Part shown: positions 17,043 to 24,700 of the stretch, in pieces | How the letters are laid out: the number at the start of each line of letters is the position of its first letter | Position numbering within the stretch: the stretch's first letter is position 1 | Source of the DNA: Myxococcota bacterium | GTDB lineage: Bacteria > Myxococcota_A > Polyangia > HGW-17 | NCBI GenBank assembly: GCA_018821305.1 | Contig: JAHJMN010000087.1 | Location: 1-38,315 of the forward strand | DNA length: 38,315 nt | Direction: 5' to 3' | Made by a program: the position numbers and the translations under genes | The notes under the pieces: generated by a model | What the model saw: the letters and a program-made list of their open reading frames with translations, nothing else | What the model was told of the DNA's origin: nothing | Databases searched by the model: none

Positions 17043-17815
17043 TTTGCCACTCCGGTGTATTCTCCCGATTCAAGCCGACCGCCCCATTCCACAAGGGTGA
17101 ATCCCTTTCTTTCGGGTGCTGATAAAACCTGAGTTTCGATTTCTGTATCTTTTTCTGCTGGCTTATAGATCATCAGAAATCTAATCTGCGTATCCGGAAG
17201 CGGAGTAACTTCAAGAGGAACTTCGGAAACCCAGGAATCCGTTGCAAAATGTATGATATTCCAGGTACTTTCAGCAAGAATAGGGAGCCAGTAAATAATA
17301 AATTCCTGACTTTCGCGATAATTCAGACCTAGAATTTCGAGTTTCTCTTCAAAAAATGTAATGAGTCGATCCCGATGAACCGAAAAACCTTTATTAAAAG
17401 AAATGCTGTCTTTTACAGGACCTTCCCAATAGAGACTGTAGTAGCAGCGGTCAATAGCCAGGTCACATAATTTTCCGTCAGGATAAGCTCGCACTGACCA
17501 TCCATCGGGTCCGTATAAAGGGTAACTCAGAGAAACCGTGTTTGGATTTGTGAACTTTACGCGGACATCTGTTTCTGCTTCCGGATATAAATAAATAACG
17601 GGTTTATCATTGCAACCAAAATTTTCAATACAGGAATATGGAACACTTGCGTTATGATAACCTTCATCGCACAGACAGTATTCTAAACCTTCACTTGTAA
17701 TCTGGCAGGTTCCATGACCGGAACAGTTTTCACCTGGACAGATCCTTTCAACTTTGTCTTCATCGAACACATCGCAGCCGGAAAGTGCAAAAATTAAAAT
17801 AATTAAAAACCGCAT
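17039..17815 (-). CDS. EGF-like/'KPVIYLYP' lipoprotein, module copy 2
   Basis: A 258-residue lipoprotein. ATG at 17815 is chosen because AAGGTG is correctly spaced and the protein then begins directly with a signal peptide ending FALSGC-D. An ATG 24 bases upstream adds a charged tail before it. The EGF-like module is CPGENCSGHGTC...YCLCDEGY. The KPVIYLYP domain follows with YYSLYWEG, QEFIIYWLPILAES, PDTQIRFLMIYKP and GFTLVEWGGR, all shared with the copy at 2957-3742. It is the first gene of the minus-strand unit that continues through the Cys-rich lipoprotein and the DTW gene. The conserved EFIIYWLP/QIRFLMIYKP blocks are the best seed for a search. Confidence 0.86.
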   Translation of the reverse strand: MRFLIILIFALSGCDVFDEDKVERICPGENCSGHGTCQITSEGLEYCLCDEGYHNASVPYSCIENFGCNDKPVIYLYPEAETDVRVKFTNPNTVSLSYPLYGPDGWSVRAYPDGKLCDLAIDRCYYSLYWEGPVKDSISFNKGFSVHRDRLITFFEEKLEILGLNYRESQEFIIYWLPILAESTWNIIHFATDSWVSEVPLEVTPLPDTQIRFLMIYKPAEKDTEIETQVLSAPERKGFTLVEWGGRLESGEYTGVAK

Positions 17816-17888
17816 ACATGCACCTTTTCTTTCCAGCATGACTTTAGCACGGTTAAAACAACTTGCAAATCAGTTTCAGGATTTCTGT

Positions 17889-18680
17889 TTATAAATTGAA
17901 GCGGAAGGTGAAGTCAGCGAAGGGGATTATATGAAACTGCTTTCCGAAGGGATACGTGCCAAACACCATTTTGTATCCGGCAACAATGCCATATCGTCCT
18001 TTTTTGAATAAAAACCTCAGAGCCCCCTTGTGTTCAATATTAATATAAGAAGGATATGAGGGAAGAAAAAAGTAATCAATATCTATGAGATAAGTTATCC
18101 ACTCATTGATGCTCCCCTGAATATCAATGCCGACCCTTGCATACCAGTTATCTTCATACCAGTGAGCAGTTCTCGAGTAAACAAGAGGCATATCAACGGT
18201 GGCAAATCTACTTCCGCCAGATGTTAAAGCATGGTTTAAATCCCCAGTCCCGCTTACTATGAACTTTTTATTAAACTTGTACGTTACAGACGCTTCATGA
18301 AAATGAGAAAGAACAAATGGAGCCTTCATATCCGCCGGATAAATACCGCCGGTACCTTCCCGGGCGAGTAGATTCAGTAAAAGAGTGGGAATTCCCATCC
18401 CGTGTCTGGAAGAGAAGGCAAGATTATTCGATTTAAACCACTGTTTTTTCACATATCCCTGAGGATAGATGAAAAAAAGCAGGGGGTGAGTTCCAACTTC
18501 GAGAGTATCGGTAATTCCATACGCTGTATTCTGAAAAACTCCCGTCTCCAGCGTTTTGCGCGGCAGAACATAGCCGGTATCCGAAGTCCAGACATTCTGA
18601 GCATAACTTTCAGAAACATAACTTATAAGCACAGTAAAACTAACGAATATGTATAATATTGATTTAAAATATATTTTCAT
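17889..18680 (-). CDS. Predicted outer-membrane beta-barrel protein
   Basis: A 263-residue exported protein. A signal peptide ends SESYA-Q (cleavage after about residue 27). The mature chain has alternating hydrophobic/polar strands with aromatic residues, a G-x-x-L-x-T-G pattern near the start (RKTLETGVFQNTAYGITDTLEVG) and a last strand ending F-T-F-R-F-N-L, which fits a small outer-membrane barrel whose C-terminal strand feeds the BAM machinery. No named family was recognised. Its ATG overlaps the stop of the EEP-family lipoprotein (TAATG), so the two are translationally coupled. Confidence 0.7.
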   Translation of the reverse strand: MKIYFKSILYIFVSFTVLISYVSESYAQNVWTSDTGYVLPRKTLETGVFQNTAYGITDTLEVGTHPLLFFIYPQGYVKKQWFKSNNLAFSSRHGMGIPTLLLNLLAREGTGGIYPADMKAPFVLSHFHEASVTYKFNKKFIVSGTGDLNHALTSGGSRFATVDMPLVYSRTAHWYEDNWYARVGIDIQGSINEWITYLIDIDYFFLPSYPSYINIEHKGALRFLFKKGRYGIVAGYKMVFGTYPFGKQFHIIPFADFTFRFNL

Positions 18681-19765
18681 TACTGTACCTCATAAACTAC
18701 CGTGAGAGGTGCATGATCTGATAAAAGCATTGTTTCTACTCCACCTGAACTTATGTCCTGATGAGTGAGGTAGGAATCCAAAGCGAAGGATCCGTTTGTC
18801 CAGATGTAATCAAGTTTGCGATTCCAGAAACCGTTTTTATCCGTAGTATGAGTGAAAAAACTTGAATTATCCGTTTGATAATCAACTAAAGGCACTGCAG
18901 AAGAAAAATCTGCATATAGTGAATCAAGCCAGGCACTTTCAGCACTGTAATCGTCTGCTATAAAATCCTCATCAGTGCAGACGCTATCGGGAAAATCCGA
19001 TGTTTTCAAACTACCCGGTGGAATGGCGTTCAGATCTCCGCCGGCAATAAAATATCTACCAGCCTCATCAATTTTTTTAAGTTCCTGGTGAAAAATATCG
19101 ATCTGCTTTTTTTTAGTTCCATCTTTAGAATAGGCTGCAGTGTGTATATTCAGTACGTCAATTTCCTTGCCGTCAGGTAAAGTCAGTACTGCCATGAGAA
19201 TATTTCGTTTTAAATAAAAGTAGGATGTAAGGCTATCATGAGTGCCAATAAGAGGCAGTGCAAGTCTTTTTCCTTTTGACAGGGGATATTTCGACAAAAT
19301 TGCATTACCACTGTCAACGCGTCCTAAACCATCGGACGGAACAAAGTCAGCTTTCCACTGAGAAGCATAATAGGCATAGTTAAGAGAAGTGTTTTTCAAG
19401 ATGTATTTTACCTGATTTACATATGCGGATCTTTTAGAAAGGACATCAACTTCCTGAATCAGGAGAATATCAGGCTCAACCTGATTTATTTTATCTACAA
19501 CTGCACTCATATTATTAATGACTTCCTGTTTGTCCATCAACACTCTGTCCCCGTGGCAGTCAAAATAGAAATCAATTCGTCCACCTCCGAATTTAACGTT
19601 CCATGTCATAACTTTCAGGGTTCCGGGATAATTGGCAGTGATTATTTCATCAGATTCATAGTAGACTGCGTTTTCCGTATCCTCAAACTGAGTGTTGAAA
19701 GGATCACAGGAAGATAAACTGAGAGCAATTACAGTAGTAAAAAATATTTTTTTTAAATATAGCAT
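18680..19765 (-). CDS. Endonuclease/exonuclease/phosphatase-family lipoprotein
   Basis: A 361-residue lipoprotein (signal peptide ending SLSSC at residue 20, then Asp). The body is an EEP superfamily domain: TWNVKFGG (54-61), LLIQEVD (101-107, catalytic metal Glu), AGGDLNAIPPG, LDYIWTNG and LSDHAPLTV (the paired Asp-His). Members hydrolyse phosphodiesters or phosphomonoesters in nucleic acids, phospholipids or inositol phosphates. An extracytoplasmic lipid-anchored form might scavenge nucleotides or lipids, which is an inference. There is an acidic insertion between TWNVKFGG and the next helix (about 60-80). It is coupled to the barrel-protein gene downstream. GAGGT precedes the start. Confidence 0.88.
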   Translation of the reverse strand: MLYLKKIFFTTVIALSLSSCDPFNTQFEDTENAVYYESDEIITANYPGTLKVMTWNVKFGGGRIDFYFDCHGDRVLMDKQEVINNMSAVVDKINQVEPDILLIQEVDVLSKRSAYVNQVKYILKNTSLNYAYYASQWKADFVPSDGLGRVDSGNAILSKYPLSKGKRLALPLIGTHDSLTSYFYLKRNILMAVLTLPDGKEIDVLNIHTAAYSKDGTKKKQIDIFHQELKKIDEAGRYFIAGGDLNAIPPGSLKTSDFPDSVCTDEDFIADDYSAESAWLDSLYADFSSAVPLVDYQTDNSSFFTHTTDKNGFWNRKLDYIWTNGSFALDSYLTHQDISSGGVETMLLSDHAPLTVVYEVQ

Positions 19766-19862
19766 TTCATACCTCTAATCAGAACGCAATATTATTATTA
19801 AGAAAACCGGTATATTGTATTTGATTTTACAATATTAGAGGAGAAAAAAACGACTGAAAATA

Positions 19863-20885
19863 TCAATCACCGGTGCTTTTCAGCAGGGTTTTACACTCGG
19901 CAGCAACACAACTTGAGGGAGATATTGAAACACATTTTTTTAGGTAATCTTTAGCCTGATCAAGTTTATTATTCTTCAGTTTACTCATGGCTCCATAAAG
20001 CCAGGCTTCCTGAATACCATTACAGGGATAACCCTGTTTGATTGTCCGGTCGAATTCAGTTTCAGCTTCCGAAGTCTTACCCATGGCAAAATATGTTCTG
20101 GCAAGCCTGTATCGGGCAATGCAAAAATGCCTCTGGGCAAGTAGAGATTGTCTGAAATGGGAAATCGCACCGGAGTATTTTTTCATATGAAAAAGGGCCC
20201 AACCTATATTTGACTGAGCAACATGAGAATCCTGATAAACCAGATCCGAAATCGCAAGTTTGGCATAACCGAGGGCCGTTTCCCACTCTTCAAGATAGAG
20301 ATCAATGGCACTTACATTATTATAACTTTGACTTTTAAGGTCTTTTTCTTTTGCACTATGAATAAAATGCTTTCGGGCTTTTTGAAGCAGACTCCTGGAT
20401 TTTTCCCGGTTCTCTTTTTTCTCATCCCCCGTGTAACACTGCACTCTCGTTCCCATATCAATTTCTGTGGTTGCCTTTTTCAGATAGATGAGAGCGATCT
20501 CAAAGTAAGCACGGAACATTTTCGGATCAGAAGTAACAGCCTTTAGAAGTTCAATTAAAGCAGCATCAAGGTATCTTTTTGCGAGAGTTTCTTCTTTTTC
20601 AATTGTTTGATTGTTCTTCTGAATAATCGCTCTGGATGTACGAATAGATTGAATATTTACAGTCTGATCTCCTGAAAGGGAAAGCTTGGATAATGATTTT
20701 CCGAGTTTCTCATTTTCAATCCTGAGTTTGTCAATCTTCCGGAGGGCTTCAATGTACCTTGAAAAATAATCGTTACCCAGATAATACTGTTTTCGGGCAT
20801 AGCGAAGTTGATTTTCATCCGTTTCCGGTTTACAGGACAACGGCAGTGAAGAAAAAATAATCAATAAAACAGGCAGTATTTTCAT
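19863..20885 (-). CDS. TPR-repeat lipoprotein
   Basis: A 340-residue lipoprotein (signal peptide ending SLPLSC). It has a helical N-terminal region with predicted coiled-coil character (about 40-100, Lys/Glu-rich), then several tetratricopeptide repeats from about residue 110, readable as A-x-x-x-x-P-x-x-x-x-A-Y-F-E-I-A-L and W-A-L-F-H-M-K-K-Y-S-G-A-I-S-H-F-R-Q-S-L. Such proteins usually scaffold envelope complexes; no partner is evident. AAAGGTG lies before the ATG. Eighty bases separate it from the ferredoxin gene upstream on the same strand. Confidence 0.85.
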   Translation of the reverse strand: MKILPVLLIIFSSLPLSCKPETDENQLRYARKQYYLGNDYFSRYIEALRKIDKLRIENEKLGKSLSKLSLSGDQTVNIQSIRTSRAIIQKNNQTIEKEETLAKRYLDAALIELLKAVTSDPKMFRAYFEIALIYLKKATTEIDMGTRVQCYTGDEKKENREKSRSLLQKARKHFIHSAKEKDLKSQSYNNVSAIDLYLEEWETALGYAKLAISDLVYQDSHVAQSNIGWALFHMKKYSGAISHFRQSLLAQRHFCIARYRLARTYFAMGKTSEAETEFDRTIKQGYPCNGIQEAWLYGAMSKLKNNKLDQAKDYLKKCVSISPSSCVAAECKTLLKSTGD

Positions 20886-20965
20886 AAAAACACCTTTCCA
20901 TGGGGCATTTTAAGTGCCCTTTCATGTGCTGTCAAAAAAGGATACTTCCCGGATTTTTTATTTTT

Positions 20966-21160
20966 TTATTTTTGAATCATTGAAATAACGCGAACGGGGC
21001 AGTAATCCACGCATACACCACAACCCCTGCAGGAGTTTTCATCAACCGTTACTTTCCACCCAGCAGGCCTGAGAGCGTTAAAAGGACAACCGTCCAGACA
21101 AACTTGACAGCCACGACAGAATTTTTCATTAACACGGGCTACAACATTAGATGTTTTCAT
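20966..21160 (-). CDS. 2[4Fe-4S] ferredoxin
   Basis: A 64-residue bacterial-type ferredoxin with two C-x2-C-x2-C-x3-C-P motifs (CRGCQVCLDGCP and CRGCGVCVDYCP), so it should carry two [4Fe-4S] clusters. GGGAG overlaps the end of the preceding gene and the ATG comes 3 bases after that gene's stop. As the last member of the Fe-S/ATPase cluster it may supply electrons to the ORP-like complex. The redox role is an inference. Confidence 0.93.
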   Translation of the reverse strand: MKTSNVVARVNEKFCRGCQVCLDGCPFNALRPAGWKVTVDENSCRGCGVCVDYCPVRVISMIQK

Positions 21161-21163
21161 AGT

Positions 21164-21622
21164 TTAATCTCCCGTTATTTCAACTTCTATAGTTTCGCTG
21201 CTTTTTCCCGCATCAAAGCTTATCCGTCCACGGATGGAGAACTCCGAAAGAGCAACAACTGAAAGCTCATTCCACACAGCAGCTACGTCTCTGATTGCAC
21301 TTTTAAGATCGTTGGAATGTGTTTTTACCGGCACAAGACGAGTGATAATGTGTTCAATATTTGGTCCATAATTGCGGGCAACGACAATCTGAATGTTTTC
21401 CGATTTAAGGGCATCAATAATATTAATTGCTTTTTCTTTCTCTCCATGCAGTGCAAACTTGTTCCCATTCGGGATCATTTTTATAATACTGAATCTATGC
21501 CCGTCCCCCTCACAGATAGTAAAAGCTGTAGAATCACCAAAGTGAGAGTTTATCATGCTTTTTCCGTCAGGGCATGCAAAAGCCATTCGTATCAATGGTT
21601 TGTCATTAGTGTTATTCATCAT
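21164..21622 (-). CDS. NifX/ORP-like dinitrogenase FeMo-cofactor-family protein
   Basis: About 152 residues. The N-terminal 110 residues match the dinitrogenase iron-molybdenum cofactor biosynthesis fold (NifX/NafY/NifB C-terminal type): MAFACPDGKSMINSHFGDSTAF...then I-I-D-A-L-x-x-x-x-I-Q-I-V-V-A-R-N-Y-G-P-N. The C-terminal 40 residues are an extra segment. Two adjacent ATGs (21622, 21619) follow AGGAG (21627-21631), so the exact start is ambiguous. The start overlaps the end of the ATPase gene upstream. It is one of two NifX-like proteins in this cluster. No nif structural genes are near, so a role in a non-nitrogenase metal cluster (ORP type) is more likely. Confidence 0.8.
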   Translation of the reverse strand: MMNNTNDKPLIRMAFACPDGKSMINSHFGDSTAFTICEGDGHRFSIIKMIPNGNKFALHGEKEKAINIIDALKSENIQIVVARNYGPNIEHIITRLVPVKTHSNDLKSAIRDVAAVWNELSVVALSEFSIRGRISFDAGKSSETIEVEITGD

Positions 21623-22487
21623 CAAACTCCTTTCTAAGATTGCTCCAGATTTTTTTTATATCCCGCGAAGCGCCACAGTTCATTTCCACAACAGGCATAT
21701 ACTTCATCTGAGCCTGTGTGACGCAAGGATCATAGCGAATGTGCCCCGCATGTAAAACTCCTTGCGAAGACGCCATAATCTCCAACTCGGAAGTAATTTT
21801 TTTATTCAAATCCCATTTATTAACAGTGAGAAAAGTTTTTATTTTAAAATTCACCAGAAGATCAAATACACGCTGAGTATCATGAAGACCCGAAACCGTA
21901 GGTTCAGTAACAATCAAGCAGTGGGTTGCACCCGTTAGACTTGAAATTACAGGACATCCAGTTCCGGGAGGGCCATCCGTGATAATGAGTTTCAAGTTTT
22001 CAGTTTGAGATATTTCAAACGCCTTTTTCCGGACGGTACTTACGAGTTTTCCAGAATTTTCCGATGAATTACCAAGCTTTGCATGTACCATTGGTCCTGA
22101 TTTAGTTTTTGAAACCATCCAGTGTCCACACATTCGCTCTGGAAAATCAATGGCATTTGCAGGGCAGAATTTAACGCAAACCATACAGCCTTCGCATAAT
22201 GAGCTATCAATAACGTATTTTCCATTTGCTTTATTAGATATTGCGCCAAAAGTGCAAAGCTCCATACATCGCCCACATCTGATGCACTTATCCTGATTTA
22301 TTATTGCAATATTTCCGCTGATAAACTCATTTTTTTCAATTATTTCTGGTTTTAAAATAAGGTGGAGATCCGGCGCATCCACATCACAATCGCAGATAAC
22401 TGCATTTTCTGCGAGGGTAGCAAGAGATGCTGTTACGCTTGTTTTTCCCGTGCCGCCTTTTCCACTTATAATGACAAGTTCTTTCAT
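21612..22487 (-). CDS. MinD/Mrp-type P-loop ATPase with inserted ferredoxin domain (1)
   Basis: A 291-residue cytoplasmic ATPase. The deviant Walker A is SGKGGTGKTS (8-17), CDCDVDAPDLH (32-42) is the following strand/switch, and DGPPGTGCPV (171-180) is the later switch-type motif. Two [4Fe-4S] motifs are inserted at C68-C71-C74-C78 and C98-C101-C104-C108. This architecture is that of the paired MinD-like ATPases in ORP gene clusters of sulfate reducers (Desulfovibrio vulgaris DVU2103/DVU2104). Its paralogue begins at 23431. GAGGTC precedes the ATG. Predicted role: ATP-dependent Fe-S or Mo/Cu cluster handling together with the NifX-like proteins (inference). Confidence 0.92.
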   Translation of the reverse strand: MKELVIISGKGGTGKTSVTASLATLAENAVICDCDVDAPDLHLILKPEIIEKNEFISGNIAIINQDKCIRCGRCMELCTFGAISNKANGKYVIDSSLCEGCMVCVKFCPANAIDFPERMCGHWMVSKTKSGPMVHAKLGNSSENSGKLVSTVRKKAFEISQTENLKLIITDGPPGTGCPVISSLTGATHCLIVTEPTVSGLHDTQRVFDLLVNFKIKTFLTVNKWDLNKKITSELEIMASSQGVLHAGHIRYDPCVTQAQMKYMPVVEMNCGASRDIKKIWSNLRKEFDDE

Positions 22488-22573
22488 TCAGACCTCTTTC
22501 GGAGTAATACAATTGTGTTGAATTTTCGGAATATTAAGTAATTTGACACTCGCCATAATTTAGTTTTGATCTT

Positions 22574-23431
22574 TTATTCCGAAAGCGGTTCCAGCACGCC
22601 TTCATGGTTTAACGGGATTTTTTTCCAGATATCTTCAAAGATCTTTCTCATTTGGGGATCATTTACTGCGGGAATTCCTTCAGAATACATCCGGGCCGTC
22701 TTAAGGCTGAGAGGTATCCGCGCTAAAACATTCAGGTTTTCTGACTTCACAAAATCATCTATTAAAACATTATCTTCCGTACTACGGTTGATAATAATTC
22801 CGAAAGGTATTTCTGCAGTTTGTACCATTTCAACGGCCATCTTAAGGTCATGAATTCCAAAAGGAGTAGGTTCAGTTACTAAAATAACATAATCGGAGCC
22901 GGCTATGGTTGTAGTTACTGGACACGCTGTTCCCGGAGGAGAATCCCTGATTATAAGTTCAGTGCTTTCAGTAGTTTTTTTCAGAGCTCTTATGAGGGGA
23001 GGAGAAGAGGCAATTCCTGTATCCAGGACACCTTCTTTCAGTTCAATCTTTTCCGAAGAATATGTATTAACTACACCAATCCTACGCTCTGTCATGGAAA
23101 TAGCTTTTTCAGGGCATACAAGCATGCACCCATTGCAGGAATGACAGAATTCTGAAAGGACTTCCGTACGTCCGGAGAAAGTTATAAGTGCGTTGAATCG
23201 ACAAAACGAACTGCATTCTCCGCATCCATTGCACTTTGATAGGTCAACTGAAGGCACAGAAATTGAAACAGGTTTACTTCCGGTTTTCGGAAATTGCAGA
23301 AATAGGGCTGCGTTAGGTTCTTCTACATCACAATCTTCAAGGATGATGTTTTCCGTTGAAGTAAGTGCCAGATTTATGCTGACCGTGGTTTTTCCAGTGC
23401 CACCTTTTCCCGATGCAACAGCGATGATCAT
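22574..23431 (-). CDS. MinD/Mrp-type P-loop ATPase with inserted ferredoxin domain (2)
   Basis: A 285-residue paralogue of the neighbouring ATPase, with the same order: SGKGGTGKTT (7-16), EDCDVEEPNAALFL, cysteine sets C67-C70-C73-C77 and C96-C99-C102-C106, then DSPPGTACPV and TEPTPFGIHDL. Two such proteins side by side suggest a heterodimer, as proposed for the Desulfovibrio ORP system. GGGAG is 6 bases before the ATG. The 86-base gap to the next ATPase and the 152-base gap upstream to the NifX-like gene leave room for separate promoters; a solitary repeat end lies in the upstream gap. Confidence 0.92.
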   Translation of the reverse strand: MIIAVASGKGGTGKTTVSINLALTSTENIILEDCDVEEPNAALFLQFPKTGSKPVSISVPSVDLSKCNGCGECSSFCRFNALITFSGRTEVLSEFCHSCNGCMLVCPEKAISMTERRIGVVNTYSSEKIELKEGVLDTGIASSPPLIRALKKTTESTELIIRDSPPGTACPVTTTIAGSDYVILVTEPTPFGIHDLKMAVEMVQTAEIPFGIIINRSTEDNVLIDDFVKSENLNVLARIPLSLKTARMYSEGIPAVNDPQMRKIFEDIWKKIPLNHEGVLEPLSE

Positions 23432-23572
23432 TAAAATCTCCCAAAGAACGCCTTTATTTTAGTATACTTATACAGTAATATTGAATATCCATTTTGAGTT
23501 AAGTTCGACACTTCGTTACGAGATTGGTGGCCTTGTTGCTGGCCCTTGTTCCGTGTTTCCATGTTACAATTT

Positions 23573-23586
23573 CAGGACAGTAACTA
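23573..23586 (-). repeat. Solitary repeat end box (CAGGACAGTAACTA)
   Basis: This 14-base box equals the terminal box of the type A/B family. Its last three bases (CTA, 23584-23586) are, on the minus strand, the TAG stop of the NifX-like gene. The remaining 23432-23572 has no recognised element body. Confidence 0.55.
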
Positions 23587-23907
23587 CATACTTGAGGACA
23601 TAAAACCCGCAAGAGCTTCAGTTACGGTTCCTGAGTTGGTTTCAAAAATTTTTATACCTGCAGATTGAAGAACACTTTGAGCTTTTGGTCCACAGTGTCC
23701 CGTAACAAGGACTGAAACGCCCATATTAATGATATTCTGAGCACTTTGAGTACCTGCTCCATGAACGGCATTAAGATTTCCAGCATTATCAACGGCATTC
23801 CAATTTTTATTTTCCGTATCATAAACCATAAACCAACTGGCTCTCCCGAATCGCGAATCAAATAATGAGTCAGAGCTATTTCCTTCAGATGTTACTGCTA
23901 TCTTCAC
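23584..23907 (-). CDS. NifX/ORP-like protein (orange-protein type)
   Basis: A 107-residue single-domain member of the dinitrogenase FeMo-cofactor family: MKIAVTSEG, FDSRFGRASWFMVYD, V-H-G-A-G-T-Q-S-A-Q-N-I, V-L-V-T-G-H-C-G-P-K-A, then the I-K-I-F-E strand. The length and the T-G-H-C-G-P-K-A loop are those of small ORP-like proteins. The GTG start at 23907 is set by a very strong AAAGGAGG at 5 bases. The start lies 23 bases inside the DUF5320 gene, so translation is coupled. The stop codon TAG lies in a repeat box. In Desulfovibrio the related ORP binds a Mo-Cu sulfide cluster; metal binding here is untested. Confidence 0.88.
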   Translation of the reverse strand: MKIAVTSEGNSSDSLFDSRFGRASWFMVYDTENKNWNAVDNAGNLNAVHGAGTQSAQNIINMGVSVLVTGHCGPKAQSVLQSAGIKIFETNSGTVTEALAGFMSSSM

Positions 23908-24172
23908 TTGAACCTCCTTTAGTCATTTCAAGGTTTTCAAGTCGTCTGGAAACATTATCAAGTTTATCCAGAATTTCATTCAAGCGATCCTGATTTGCTT
24001 CATTACCCTGATGCGTTTCACTGAAATAGCGGTTTCTGAAACGTCTTCCCATGCCGTGTCCTCCACCAAATGAACCCTGATACCCATTCATTTCATATCC
24101 ATTGCAGTATCCAAGTTTTCTTCCTGTCATTGGTCCGCGACCTTCTGGTCCTCTTCCATTTCCATACGGCAT
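23885..24172 (-). CDS. DUF5320 family protein
   Basis: A 95-residue protein with the typical DUF5320 start MPYGNGRGPEGRGPMTGR..GYCNGY, a Gly/Arg/Phe-rich middle, and a C-terminal coiled-coil-like helix (NEILDKLDNVSRRLENLE). Such genes accompany NifX-like and MinD-type ATPase genes in anaerobes; function unknown. GGAGGAGG lies before the ATG. It is first in the minus-strand cluster, downstream of a promoter with -35 TTGACT and -10 TATGAC that overlaps an operator-like box. Confidence 0.85.
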   Translation of the reverse strand: MPYGNGRGPEGRGPMTGRKLGYCNGYEMNGYQGSFGGGHGMGRRFRNRYFSETHQGNEANQDRLNEILDKLDNVSRRLENLEMTKGGSSEDSSNI

Positions 24173-24214
24173 TTCTGTCCTCCTCCGGGCAATTAACTTG
24201 TTTATTAAAAAACG

Positions 24215-24227
24215 GTCTTATGCCCAT
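24215..24227 (-). promoter_or_regulatory. Second copy of the operator-like box
   Basis: On the minus strand this is ATGGGCATAAGAC. It is part of TTATG-GG-CATAA (24218-24229), a perfect 5-base inverted repeat around GG. The same box recurs at 24268-24280, 53 bases away, which is close to five helical turns. It lies in the 5' leader between the predicted promoter and the DUF5320 start. Confidence 0.5.
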
Positions 24228-24267
24228 AAAAAATTCAGTCCATACCAAGTGTATGAACGCAATTATT

Positions 24268-24296
24268 GTCATATGCCCATTCTTGGGTGAAGTCAA
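24268..24296 (-). promoter_or_regulatory. Promoter for the ORP-like cluster, with overlapping operator-like box
   Basis: Minus-strand -35 TTGACT (24291-24296), 17-base spacer, -10 TATGAC (24268-24273). The operator-like box ATGGGCATATGAC (24268-24280) covers the whole -10 hexamer and differs by one base from the box at 24215-24227. This arrangement would allow repression by a factor bound to both boxes. No such regulator is encoded next to it. Confidence 0.55.
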
Positions 24297-24399
24297 CAAC
24301 TTATTTCAAAAAAATTATTTGATTAAATTTCATATACTTATGTGAATTATTAAAAAAAGGGAAAAATATTGAAAGGGAAAAGAAGAAAAGGAAGTGGAA

Positions 24400-24699
24400 T
24401 CAGTTGAGTTTTTTTGAGCCGCCTTCGGATTTTTCTTTTTTGGCTCCATTCCCATAAGTGGAATCCCATTTTTTATAACTTTCCAGAACAAGGCCGGCAA
24501 ATCGTTCCATCTGCTTTGGGGTAACGATAATTCTCTGAAGCACTTTTACCTTTTCAAACCCCGGAGCCTGAATGGCGAAATCCAGAAGAAACTCGTTTTC
24601 TGTATGATTTATTATGAAGGTATTTATATACTGTCCTCTGGCTGTTTCTTCTGTTATATCAATCTCAAATGGCATTTTTGGTTTTGTGGGTGTTGTCAT
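24400..24699 (-). CDS. DUF3467 family protein
   Basis: A 99-residue protein with the DUF3467 pattern: GQYINTFIINHTENEFLLDFA, then R-I-I-V-T-P-K-Q-M-E-R-F and Y-K-K-W-D-S-T-Y-G. It is small and cytoplasmic, with a Lys-rich tail. Function unknown. The start comes one base after the mltG stop, with AGGAA inside the end of mltG, so it is the last gene of the four-gene unit 26483-24400. The gap 24300-24399 between this gene and the ORP-like promoter holds no clear terminator. Confidence 0.85.
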   Translation of the reverse strand: MTTPTKPKMPFEIDITEETARGQYINTFIINHTENEFLLDFAIQAPGFEKVKVLQRIIVTPKQMERFAGLVLESYKKWDSTYGNGAKKEKSEGGSKKLN

Positions 24700-24700
24700 T

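Noticed and set aside
20966-24172. Nitrogenase cofactor (nif) cluster
   Set aside because: NifX-like domains are present, but there are no nifHDK, nifE/N or NifB radical-SAM genes; the ATPase architecture is of the ORP type.
24181-24300. Sigma-54 promoter for the ORP-like cluster, as in Desulfovibrio
   Set aside because: No GG-N10-GC pair with suitable flanks was found in the upstream region; the sigma-70-type hexamers at 24268-24296 fit better.
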